Assembly (NCBI GenBank): GCA_052143315.1
Contig: JBKQTE010000097.1
Coordinates: 62,001 to 126,000 of the forward strand
DNA: 64,000 nt
Direction: 5' to 3'
Origin: DASZIT01 sp052143315
Lineage (GTDB): Bacteria; Actinomycetota; Acidimicrobiia; Acidimicrobiales; RAAP-2
Both the position numbers and the translations under genes were made by a program. The notes under the pieces were generated by a model. It saw nothing but the letters and a program-made list of their open reading frames with translations, did no database searches and was not told the DNA's origin. Of this stretch, positions 7,457-15,619 are shown in pieces. Within the stretch, counting starts at the first letter, position 1. Every line of letters starts with the position of its first letter.

Positions 7457-8725
7457 TCAGCGGAGCGTGTAGCGGACGGGCAGGTGCTTCACACCGCTCA
7501 CGAAGTGGGCGGCCGACCACTGCGGCTCGCCGTCGAGCTCGATGGTCGCCACCCGGGCCAGCACCTTGCCGAGCAGGGTCCTCAGCTCCCGCCGGGCCAC
7601 CTGGGCACCCAGGCAGTAGTGCATGCCGCGCCCGAAGGAGAGCAGCTTGTCGGCGTCGGGGCGTCGTATGTCGAACTGCATTGAATCGACGAACACGTCC
7701 TCGTCGCGGTTGGCGGACGGATACGAGGTGAGGACCACGTCGCCCTTGCGGATCAGGACGCCGTCGAGCTCATGGTCCTGCTGTGCCCAGCGGAAGAAGC
7801 TGCGCACCGGGCTGGTCCAGCGGATCATCTCCTCGGCGGCGTTGCGGAGGAGGGACGGGTCGTCTTGTAGGGCCCGGAGCTGGTCGGGGTGGTGCAGGAG
7901 CTGCTCGAGCCCGCCCGAGAGCGCGAACGAGGTGGTGTCGTGGCCCGCCGTGGCCACGATGATGTAGTACCAGAGCCGTTCCACGTCGCCGAGGGGCTGG
8001 CCGTCAACCTGGCCGTTGGCGATCACCGTGGCCAGATCGCCGGTGGGGTGGGCGCGCCGGTCGGCGGTCAGCTCGTCGAAGTAGGCGCTGAACTTCTCTA
8101 TCGAGCTGGTGATGAGCTTGATCGGGTCGTCGAACCCACCCAGGTACTCGGGGTCGGCGGCGCCGAAGAGCCCCTGGGTGAGCTCGAGCATGAGCCGCTC
8201 GTCGCTCTGGGGCACGCCGAAGATGCTCATGATCACCCGGAGGGTGAAGGGCACGGCGATGTCGGCGGCGAAGTCGCAGCGGCCGTCGAGGCCGACCAGC
8301 CGGTCGGCGAACTCGTCGGCGATGTCGTCGATGGCGGGCTGGAGGCCCTTCACCGCTGCCGGCCTGAACCAGTCGCTGGCGACTTGACGGTACTTGTCGT
8401 GGATCTCGCCGTGGAGATGCACGAGCGTCCTGGGCAGGTCGACACCGAACGACTCGAGCATGTCGTACTGGACGTCCGGGCCGGGAGCCGATCGCTCGGT
8501 GTTCCAGAAGACGTCGTTGCGACGGGATACCTCGAGCACCCCGGCGTAGCGGGTGACCGCCCAGAACGGCGACCAACCGTCCGCCTCGACCCGGAGCACG
8601 GGTGCCTGGTGTCGCAGCTCGGCGACCGTGGCGTGCCACTGCTCCATGTCGGTGTACGCCTCCGGCGTGATGAACACGGGTCCACGGGGGTCGGAGGTGC
8701 CGACCGGGGTGGGGATGGATGTCAT
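7457..8725 (-). CDS. Cytochrome P450
   Basis: The protein has 422 residues, a normal length for a soluble bacterial P450. The I-helix carries 'ATAGHDTT', the K-helix ExxR is in 'EEMIRW', and the heme-binding loop is 'FGRGMHYCLGAQ' with Cys371 as axial thiolate. It uses O2 and electrons from a ferredoxin to hydroxylate a lipophilic substrate. The overall look recalls actinobacterial CYPs acting on steroid or terpenoid chains, but the substrate is not readable from sequence. ATG 8725 has a good AAGGAG ribosome binding site. A TetR gene lies upstream on the same strand, and no ferredoxin or reductase gene is adjacent. Confidence 0.95.
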   Translation of the reverse strand: MTSIPTPVGTSDPRGPVFITPEAYTDMEQWHATVAELRHQAPVLRVEADGWSPFWAVTRYAGVLEVSRRNDVFWNTERSAPGPDVQYDMLESFGVDLPRTLVHLHGEIHDKYRQVASDWFRPAAVKGLQPAIDDIADEFADRLVGLDGRCDFAADIAVPFTLRVIMSIFGVPQSDERLMLELTQGLFGAADPEYLGGFDDPIKLITSSIEKFSAYFDELTADRRAHPTGDLATVIANGQVDGQPLGDVERLWYYIIVATAGHDTTSFALSGGLEQLLHHPDQLRALQDDPSLLRNAAEEMIRWTSPVRSFFRWAQQDHELDGVLIRKGDVVLTSYPSANRDEDVFVDSMQFDIRRPDADKLLSFGRGMHYCLGAQVARRELRTLLGKVLARVATIELDGEPQWSAAHFVSGVKHLPVRYTLR

Positions 8726-8888
8726 GGTGCTCCTTCCGATCGGGCGTCGACGATGGTTCAGCGGGACGGGAGCAGGTTGCCGTGGCCGCGGCGGACCACC
8801 CCCGACACCCGTCCTTCGGCACTATAGGCGATCGCTGCTCGCATATGAAGGGACCCAGGCGGCTACCCTTCGGGGCCGTGGCAACCGC

Positions 8889-9602
8889 TCAGCGCCGGCG
8901 CTCGAGGCCGTCGAGGAAGACGGCGAGCCCGGACGTGAAGACCTCGTCGATCGATGAGCGGGTGAGCTCGGCCTGGTGGACCCGCAGGGTGGGGAACCCC
9001 TCGGAGGGGAGGGCGGCGACGAGCTCCTTGCCGCTGCGACCTTCCCCGGTACCCCGGCCGGTGTCGAAGTACACCGTGCCCAGCACGTAGTTGATCAGGG
9101 CGAGGCATGCCGGCACCGCGGTCCTCGGCTCGAGCCCTGTCTCGAGGAGGTAGGCGAGTCCACGGTCGGCGCCCCGCATGGCGTTGGGGCCCAGGAGCGG
9201 TGAAGCGGTGAGCGCGGGCAGGAGCCCGGCGTGGTCCATGAGCACCCGTCGCAGCTCACGGGCCAGCCATTCGACCTTCCCGCGACCGCCGAGGTGTTCC
9301 GGAGCCGACCGCACGTCGCCGAGGACGTGGTCGACCATGAGGACCAGCAGCTCGTCGCGGCTGGCCACGTGCCGGTAGAGCGAGGCGCTGCCGGTGGCGA
9401 GGTCGTCGGCCAGTCGCCGGACGGTCAGCGTCTCGAGCCCTTCGGTGTCCACGATGGCGATGGCCGCTCCGATGAGCCGTTCGATCGTCAGCCCGTCGGT
9501 CCTCGGCCGCCGCCTCGCTGTCCGAGTCTGGCGATCGGACCACCAGCTCGCGCTGCCCGGGGTCTCGGTCCCGCCGAGGGGGTTGGCGCCCATCGCTCGC
9601 AT
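8889..9602 (-). CDS. TetR-family transcriptional regulator
   Basis: The protein has about 237 residues. The helix-turn-helix is 'TVRRLADDLATGSASLYRHV' with the usual following 'SRDELLVLMVDHVLG'. The C-terminal half is an all-helical ligand/dimer domain of the tetracycline-repressor-like class. I place the start at ATG 9602; ATG 9593 is nearly as good, and neither has a strong Shine-Dalgarno. The frame is open further upstream to 9806, but that stretch is Arg/Gly-rich and unlike TetR N-termini. It lies between the P450 gene (same strand, 163 bp) and the divergent acyl-CoA dehydrogenase operon, so it probably controls one or both. Confidence 0.85.
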   Translation of the reverse strand: MRAMGANPLGGTETPGSASWWSDRQTRTARRRPRTDGLTIERLIGAAIAIVDTEGLETLTVRRLADDLATGSASLYRHVASRDELLVLMVDHVLGDVRSAPEHLGGRGKVEWLARELRRVLMDHAGLLPALTASPLLGPNAMRGADRGLAYLLETGLEPRTAVPACLALINYVLGTVYFDTGRGTGEGRSGKELVAALPSEGFPTLRVHQAELTRSSIDEVFTSGLAVFLDGLERRR

Positions 9603-9898
9603 CGTACGGTGTCGGGGGGCATGGTGAAGGACTCCGACCGGTCGCCCGCCTCGCCGGGCTCTCCCGGAGAAGCCGTCCGCCCAGCGCTCGCCGCCGGAAA
9701 GTACGATCCTCCCGGCGGCGGCTGCACGGCGAGTGATGGCCGGCCAACATCCGAACGCACCGGTCACCGCCGCCACCGGTTGGTCAGGCGGGGGTCGGGC
9801 AACCACGCCTATCGGGGTCCGAGAGGACCCTCAGATCCACAGTATCGAACCGGCCATGCTGGATCCGGGGATATCCGACGATCGACAAGGAGAGTGCG

Positions 9899-11167
9899 AT
9901 GGCGATCAATGTGACGCCCGTAGCCGGCTTGGACCCTGAGATCAACGGGATCCGTCTCCGAACGGCCCACTTCGTCAATACCGAGATACTCCCCCACGAG
10001 GAGGTCCTGTGGAGCTCTTTTCGTGAGGCTGAGCTCAGCGAGGACGAGCGCGAGCGCGGCCGCCGCCGGAGGATCGAGCTGCGAGAGGAGATCAAGGCCA
10101 AGGTCAATCAGGCTGGTCTGTGGGCGCCCCACCTGCCCAAGGAGTACGGCGGCATGGGGCTCGACTTCCTGTCGCTGGCGTACATGAACGAGATCCTCGC
10201 CTATGCCACGGACGCCGCGGCCCTGTTCGGTATCGCTGCACCCAATTCGGGGAATGCCGAGATCTTGGTCAAGTACGGCACCGACGAGCAGAAGCGCAAG
10301 TGGCTCATCCCGCTGATCGAAGGAGAGATGGAGTCGGGCTTCTCGATGACCGAGCCGGATCACGCCGGCTCCGATCCGCGATCCATCGAGTCGGAGGCGG
10401 TTCGGGAGGGTGACCACTGGGTGATCAACGGGCACAAGTGGTTCACCTCCAACGGCATCGATGCCAACTTCTTCATCGTCATGTGTCGGGCCAACGACCC
10501 CACCGGCGAACTGGGCGTGCCGGGCCAGCTCACGCAGATCATCGTCCCCACCGACACCGCTGGCGTGCACATCGTCCGGGGCATCGGCGTCTTCGGAAAG
10601 CCCACCTCCGACCACTGCGAGGTCAGGTACGAGAACGTGCGTGTCCCGATCGGCAACACCTTGGGCCTGGTCGGCGAAGGCCACCAGGCGGCCCAGGACC
10701 GCTTGGGGGCGGGGCGTGTCTTCCACTGCATGCACTCGATCGGTTCCATGTGGCGGGCCTTCGACCTCATGGTCGATCGGACGCTCACCCGCCAGGTGCA
10801 CGGCGGGCTGCTGAAGGACAAGCAGTTCGTCCAGGGGTTCATCGCCGAGAGCTACATGGACTTGCAATCCGCCCGACTGATGACCATCAACGCCGCCGAG
10901 AAGGTGGCGAACGGCGACCCCGACGTCCGCACCGCCATCTCGGCTATCAAGGTCTTCGTGCCCGCCGCGTTCCACCGGGTGGTCGACCGGGCCATCCAGG
11001 TGTGGGGCGCGGCCGGTGTCACCAACGACCTGCCCCTGTCCCAGATGTACCTGTGGGCCCGGATGCTGCGTCTGGCCGACGGTCCGGACGAGGTGCACAA
11101 GATCCTCATTGCCAAGAACATCATCCACCGCTATGAAGGCGGGGAGAGCTGGAACTTCGGGAACTGA
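9899..11167 (+). CDS. Acyl-CoA dehydrogenase family protein (ACAD10/11-like)
   Basis: The protein has 422 residues. FAD-binding motifs are 'FSMTEPDHAGSDP' and 'INGHKWFTSNG', and the C-terminal helical domain ends in 'QVWGAAGVTNDLPLSQMY' and 'RLADGPDEVHK'. At the place where short- and medium-chain enzymes have the catalytic 'YEGT' glutamate this protein has 'ADGPDE', as in ACAD10/11-like enzymes. It would oxidise an acyl-CoA to the enoyl-CoA. ATG 9899 follows AAGGAG. It is the first gene of a plus-strand cluster and stops 16 bp before the formate dehydrogenase start. Confidence 0.92.
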   Translation: MAINVTPVAGLDPEINGIRLRTAHFVNTEILPHEEVLWSSFREAELSEDERERGRRRRIELREEIKAKVNQAGLWAPHLPKEYGGMGLDFLSLAYMNEILAYATDAAALFGIAAPNSGNAEILVKYGTDEQKRKWLIPLIEGEMESGFSMTEPDHAGSDPRSIESEAVREGDHWVINGHKWFTSNGIDANFFIVMCRANDPTGELGVPGQLTQIIVPTDTAGVHIVRGIGVFGKPTSDHCEVRYENVRVPIGNTLGLVGEGHQAAQDRLGAGRVFHCMHSIGSMWRAFDLMVDRTLTRQVHGGLLKDKQFVQGFIAESYMDLQSARLMTINAAEKVANGDPDVRTAISAIKVFVPAAFHRVVDRAIQVWGAAGVTNDLPLSQMYLWARMLRLADGPDEVHKILIAKNIIHRYEGGESWNFGN

Positions 11168-11183
11168 AAGCGGGAGGATCGAG

Positions 11184-12356
11184 ATGGCGAAGGTGCTGTG
11201 CGTGCTCTACGAGGACCCGGTCGACGGCTATCCCACCTCGTACCCCAGGGATGACATTCCCCGTCTCGACCACTACCCGGATGGCCAGACCCTTCCCACT
11301 CCCGGCGGAATCGACTTCACGCCGGGTGCGTTGCTGGGTTCGGTGTCCGGAGAGCTCGGTCTCCGGCCCTTCCTCGAGGCAGGTGGCCACACCCTGGTGG
11401 TGACCTCCGACAAGGAGGGACCGGATTCGGAGTTCGAACGCCACCTGGGTGACGCCGACGTCGTGATCTCCCAGCCGTTCTGGCCCGCCTATCTCACCGC
11501 TGATCGGATCGCCAAGGCACCGAACCTCAAGCTGGCCCTGACCGCCGGGATCGGCTCGGACCACGTGGACCTCGGGGCGGCCATCGAACGTGGCATCACC
11601 GTGGCGGAGGTCACCTACTCCAACAGCATCAGCGTGTCCGAGCACGTGGTGATGATGATCCTCGGGCTGGTCCGCAACTACATCCCGTCGCACGAGTGGG
11701 TGGTGAAGGGGGGCTGGAACATCGCCGACTGCGTGGAACGGTCCTACGACCTCGAGGGGATGGTCGTCGGTACCGTGGCCGCCGGGCGCATCGGCTTGGC
11801 GGTGCTCGAGCGGCTCAAGCCCTTCGATGTCGAGCTCCACTACACCGATCGTCACCGTCTCCCCGACGAGGTCGAAAAGGAGCTCGGTCTGACGTTTCAC
11901 CCCGACGCCGCCTCGATGGTGCCGGCGTGCGATGTGGTGACCATCAATGCACCGCTGCATCCGGAGACCGAGCACCTGTTCGACGACGCCATGTTCGACC
12001 GGATGAAGCGTGGCACCTACCTGGTGAACACCGCCCGGGGCAAGATCTGTGACCGTGATGCGGTGGTCCGAGCCCTGGAGAACGGACAGCTGGCCGGGTA
12101 CGCCGGTGACGTCTGGTACCCGCAGCCGGCGCCGGCCGACCACCCATGGCGCACCATGCCGCACGAGGGGATGACGCCGCACATCTCGGGGACATCGCTG
12201 TCGGCGCAGACCCGCTACGCCGCCGGGGTGAGGGAGATCCTCGAGTGCTGGCTGGCTGGCGCCCCCATCCGCCAGGAGTACCTGATCGTGGATGGCGGCC
12301 GACTGGCCGGGTCCGGCGCCCACTCCTACAGTGCCGGAGGTTCCGCCGGGTCTTGA
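11184..12356 (+). CDS. fdh: NAD-dependent formate dehydrogenase
   Basis: The protein has 390 residues and is close to the Pseudomonas-type single-subunit enzyme in every landmark: the coenzyme fold 'GTVAAGRIGLAVLERL', 'YTDRHRLP', 'NAPLHPETEHLFD', the active-site arginine in 'VNTARGK', glutamine in 'GDVWYPQPAP', histidine in 'MTPHISGTSLSAQ', and the tail 'GAHSYS'. It oxidises formate to CO2 with NAD+ in the cytosol. ATG 11184 follows GGGAGG. It sits 16 bp after the acyl-CoA dehydrogenase and in a cluster with a P450, an LLM enzyme and amidohydrolases, which suggests it removes formate released during substrate degradation; that role is inference. Confidence 0.95.
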   Translation: MAKVLCVLYEDPVDGYPTSYPRDDIPRLDHYPDGQTLPTPGGIDFTPGALLGSVSGELGLRPFLEAGGHTLVVTSDKEGPDSEFERHLGDADVVISQPFWPAYLTADRIAKAPNLKLALTAGIGSDHVDLGAAIERGITVAEVTYSNSISVSEHVVMMILGLVRNYIPSHEWVVKGGWNIADCVERSYDLEGMVVGTVAAGRIGLAVLERLKPFDVELHYTDRHRLPDEVEKELGLTFHPDAASMVPACDVVTINAPLHPETEHLFDDAMFDRMKRGTYLVNTARGKICDRDAVVRALENGQLAGYAGDVWYPQPAPADHPWRTMPHEGMTPHISGTSLSAQTRYAAGVREILECWLAGAPIRQEYLIVDGGRLAGSGAHSYSAGGSAGS

Positions 12357-12492
12357 CGGAGCGGCGTGGACCCACCCCGGCCCTCCGATCACGAGAACAC
12401 GATCCAGTGGCGGTGCGAGGTCGAGCGCACCAAAAGACGGTCACTACCTGGAAGTACTCGGGAAGCCCGGCCCGGCTCCTCCGACGGCCAAC

Positions 12493-12506
12493 GAGAACGC
12501 GTTCTA
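12493..12506. promoter_or_regulatory. Palindromic operator candidate, KstR/TetR-like
   Basis: AGAACGCGTTCT is a perfect 12-bp palindrome (12494-12505). Together with its flanks it fits the published KstR pattern TNNAACNNGTTNNA at seven of the eight fixed bases. It lies about 95 bp upstream of the amidohydrolase start, in the 244-bp gap after formate dehydrogenase, where a second promoter of the cluster is expected. The TetR at 8889-9602 or an unlinked KstR homologue could bind it. Confidence 0.45.
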
Positions 12507-12600
12507 TTTTTGGGACTTTCGGCCCTAGTCCCGCTGCCGACGGATTCCTTACCGTCGGAGGTGCCGGCGCATGCGCGCCGCACGGGACGGAGGGACACAG

Positions 12601-13827
12601 ATGGAACATGGATTCCCCCTGATCGTGTCGGTCGATGATCACGTCATCGAGCCGGCACACGTTTGGCAGCAGCGCCTCCCGGCCAAGTACCGCCAACTGG
12701 GGCCGCGGGTCGAACGCTCCGGCATCGCCCACATGGGCAATGTCGGAGGTGTCTACTCATGGGAGGAGGATCCCAAGGGGACGCCGTGCGACTTCTGGCT
12801 GTTCGAGGGCTCGCGCTACCCGATGACCCGGGTGATGGCGGCCGCCGGCATGCCCCGCGACGAGGTGACGGTGTCGCCGGTGACCTTCGAAGAGATGCGA
12901 CCCGGCTGCTACGAGCCGACCGCCCGGCTGGCGGACATGGACCAGGCGGGCATCGAGGCCTCCCTCAACTTCCCCACCTTTCCCAGGTTCGCCGGCCAGG
13001 CGTTCTCCGAGGCCGACGACAAGGAGCTCGGGTTCGCCTGCATCCAGGCCTACAACGACTGGATGGTCGAAGAGTGGTGCGCGGACCCCCGCCTGGTGCC
13101 GATCTGCCTCATCCCGTTCTGGGACCCGCAGCTGGCCGCCCGGGAGATCCGGCGCAACGCCGAGCGCGGGGTGCGGGCGATCACCTTCTCGGAGATCCCC
13201 GCCTACCTGGGGTGGCCGTCGATCCACGACAAGGACCGGTACTGGGACCCGCTGTTCGCGGCCTGTGCCGAGACCGGCACGGTCGTCTGCATGCACATCG
13301 GCTCCGGGTCGAGGATGCCCTCGACATCCGCGGATGCGCCGCCGGCCGTGCAGTCCACGGCGACCTTCACCAACTGCATGCTGTCGCTGTGCGACTGGCT
13401 GTTCTCGGGCGTGCTCGAGCGCTACCCGGACTTGCGCATCGCCTACAGCGAAGGGCAGATCGGCTGGATCCCCTACATCCTCGAGCGGGCCGACCATATC
13501 TGGCAGAGCAACCGCGCCTGGGGCGGCGTCGTCGACCTCGTCCACGACAAGCCGTCGCACTACTTCGCCCGTCAGGTGTACGGCTGCTTCTTCTCCGATC
13601 ACTTCGGCTTGCGGAACCTGGCCGATATCGGTGAGGACAACGTGCTGTTCGAGTGCGACTACCCCCATTCCGACAGCACCTGGCCCGACACGCAGGCCGT
13701 GGCGAGGGAGATGACCGAAGGGCTCGACGCGGTCGTTGTCGAGAAGCTCATGCGCGGGAACGCCATCAAGCTGTTCGCGCTGGACGACCGACTCGCCCCG
13801 GCGGTCGAGTCGTCGGCTCGTTCGTAG
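12601..13827 (+). CDS. Amidohydrolase family protein (PF04909 type)
   Basis: The protein has 408 residues. It starts 'MEHGFPLIVSVDDHVIEP', where the DxH-type motif is the first metal site, and has 'MHIGSGSRMP' and 'LFECDYPHSDSTWPDT' with the late catalytic aspartate. These are hallmarks of the ACMSD/LigW/amidohydrolase_2 group, which performs metal-dependent decarboxylation or hydrolysis of cyclic compounds. ATG 12601 follows GGAGG at good spacing; an in-frame ATG 30 nt upstream is less likely. It stops 10 bp before the next amidohydrolase, so the two are surely co-transcribed. The substrate is unknown. Confidence 0.9.
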   Translation: MEHGFPLIVSVDDHVIEPAHVWQQRLPAKYRQLGPRVERSGIAHMGNVGGVYSWEEDPKGTPCDFWLFEGSRYPMTRVMAAAGMPRDEVTVSPVTFEEMRPGCYEPTARLADMDQAGIEASLNFPTFPRFAGQAFSEADDKELGFACIQAYNDWMVEEWCADPRLVPICLIPFWDPQLAAREIRRNAERGVRAITFSEIPAYLGWPSIHDKDRYWDPLFAACAETGTVVCMHIGSGSRMPSTSADAPPAVQSTATFTNCMLSLCDWLFSGVLERYPDLRIAYSEGQIGWIPYILERADHIWQSNRAWGGVVDLVHDKPSHYFARQVYGCFFSDHFGLRNLADIGEDNVLFECDYPHSDSTWPDTQAVAREMTEGLDAVVVEKLMRGNAIKLFALDDRLAPAVESSARS

Positions 13828-13837
13828 AGGAGACAGG

Positions 13838-15562
13838 ATGACGGACCGCTACCAGCTCATCGTCCGCAACGGCATGCTCATCGACGGGTCGGGGAACCCC
13901 CGACGCCGGGCCGATGTCGGGGTGCGCCAGGGCAGGATCGCCACCGTCGGCCATCTCGGCGACGCGTCGGCAGACGAGGAGATCGACGCCGAGGGCCTGA
14001 TGGTGGCTCCGGGCATCATCGATCCGCACACCCACTACGACCCCCAGATCACCTGGGATCCCTTCGCCACCGCGTCGTGCTTCCACGGCGTGACCACCGT
14101 GCTCGCCGGCAACTGCGGCTTTTCGGTGGCTCCCACCCACCCCGATGACCGGAGCTTCTTCGCCGGGCTGTTCGCCAAGGTCGAGGGCATGGCGCCGCTG
14201 GCGCTGGAGGGCATCTCCTGGGAGTTCGAGACCTTTCCCGAATTCCTCGCCACCCGCACCGGCCAGCTGGGGGTGAACCTGGCGTGCTATGTCGGCCACT
14301 GCAATCTGCGTCGGTGGGTCATGGGCCCCGACGGATCGGCACGGGCCGCCAGCGCCGCCGAGGTGTTGGAGATGGGCAAGGTGCTGCGCCAGGCGATGGA
14401 CGCCGGCGCCGCCGGGCTGTCCTCCACCCATGCCTCGACCCACAACGACGGTGACAATCACCCCGTTCCCAGCCGGTTCGCCGAACCCGACGAGCTACTG
14501 GCCCTGGCCGAGGAGGTCGGGAGCACCAACCGGGGCTCCATCACCTACCTGCCGCGCAGCGCGGTGGGCGGTCTCGACCGCGCCGACATGGACCTGCTCA
14601 TCGAGCTCGGCCAGGTCAGCCGGCTGCCGGTGATCATCCAGGGCCTCGGTGGCCGAAACAAGGTCGACGCCCCGGGCGCCGATTGGGGCACCGCCCTCGA
14701 GTTCCTCGAGCGGGCCCGGGAGGCGGGATCGGCCGTCTACTCCCTGCTCCTTGCCCGCCCCTTCGACCGGCCGTTCACCCTGGCGAAGGGCACCACCCTC
14801 TACGAGGGAGTCCCCGCCTGGGACCGGGTGGTGGCCCCAACCGTGGCCGATCGCCCGCGGCTGTTGGCGGATCCGGCGACACGCGACGCCATGCGCGATG
14901 CCGTCGAGCATCCCAACCGCGACCCGGCCCGGGGTTCGACCTTGCCGCCGCCCCACTGGGACGTGCTGTTCGTCGGTTCGGTCACCAACCCCGAGCTCGC
15001 TGCCCAGGTGGGCCGGTCCATCCACGACATCGCCGAGGAACGGGGCGTGGCGCCCGCCGATGCCATGATCGACCTGGCCCTCGCCGACGGCCTCGACACG
15101 GAGTTCCGATGGATCACGGAGACCGACGAGTGGATGAGCGCCGTGCGCGAGGCGCAGCACAACTCCCACATGATCACCGGCACCTCTGATGGCGGGGCCC
15201 ACCTGTCGCGCGACGACGGTTCGGACTACAGCACCTACTTCCTCCGTCGATGGGTGCTCGACCTGGGGGAGTGGACGCTCGAACAGGGCATCCGCCAGCT
15301 CACCTCGGTCCCCGCCGCCATCCTGGGATTCCGGGACCGCGGACTGGTGCAGACCGGCAACTGGGCCGACCTGATGATCTTCGACCCCGAGGCGATCAGG
15401 CGACCCGGCCGCAAGGACCTGGTGCCGGACCTGCCCGGCGGGATCGGCCGGTTCCAGGCCTACCCGAACGGCATCCACGCCACCATCGTCAACGGCGAGC
15501 CCATCGTCCTCGACGGGGTCCTCACCGGTCGCCGCCCCGGTCAGGTGGTGTCTCCGGTCTGA
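13838..15562 (+). CDS. N-acyl-D-amino-acid deacylase-like amidohydrolase
   Basis: The protein has 574 residues. It opens with the beta-sandwich strand 'LIVRNGMLIDGSGNP', then 'MVAPGIIDPHTHYDPQI' (HxH metal ligands), 'GNCGFSVAP' with a cysteine typical of D-aminoacylases, 'YVGHCNLR', 'MITGTSDGGAHLSRDDG', and the C-terminal 'GNWADLMIFDPEAI'. It belongs to the amidohydrolase_3 group that opens amide or related C-N bonds. ATG 13838 follows GAGGAG 10 bp after the previous stop. In this context it more likely acts on a catabolic intermediate than on D-amino acids. Confidence 0.9.
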   Translation: MTDRYQLIVRNGMLIDGSGNPRRRADVGVRQGRIATVGHLGDASADEEIDAEGLMVAPGIIDPHTHYDPQITWDPFATASCFHGVTTVLAGNCGFSVAPTHPDDRSFFAGLFAKVEGMAPLALEGISWEFETFPEFLATRTGQLGVNLACYVGHCNLRRWVMGPDGSARAASAAEVLEMGKVLRQAMDAGAAGLSSTHASTHNDGDNHPVPSRFAEPDELLALAEEVGSTNRGSITYLPRSAVGGLDRADMDLLIELGQVSRLPVIIQGLGGRNKVDAPGADWGTALEFLERAREAGSAVYSLLLARPFDRPFTLAKGTTLYEGVPAWDRVVAPTVADRPRLLADPATRDAMRDAVEHPNRDPARGSTLPPPHWDVLFVGSVTNPELAAQVGRSIHDIAEERGVAPADAMIDLALADGLDTEFRWITETDEWMSAVREAQHNSHMITGTSDGGAHLSRDDGSDYSTYFLRRWVLDLGEWTLEQGIRQLTSVPAAILGFRDRGLVQTGNWADLMIFDPEAIRRPGRKDLVPDLPGGIGRFQAYPNGIHATIVNGEPIVLDGVLTGRRPGQVVSPV

Positions 15563-15573
15563 CCGGCACCGGC

Positions 15574-15606
15574 CCCACCAACCGCCCACCAACCGCCCAC
15601 CAACCG
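15574..15606 (+). repeat. Three tandem copies of an 11-bp repeat
   Basis: CCCACCAACCG is repeated exactly three times (15574-15584, 15585-15595, 15596-15606) between the deacylase stop and the LLM Shine-Dalgarno. The unit equals one helical turn. It may act as a DNA-binding array or an unstructured mRNA spacer, or be a slippage product. Confidence 0.8.
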
Positions 15607-15619
15607 CAAGGAGCACGCC

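Noticed and set aside
9660..9670. TCTCCCGGAGA palindrome upstream of the TetR gene
   Set aside because: It is short and GC-rich, the kind of palindrome expected often by chance here; not called as an operator.
15574..15606. Short regular repeats considered as a CRISPR array
   Set aside because: The units are 11 bp and directly abutting, with no spacers and no cas genes.
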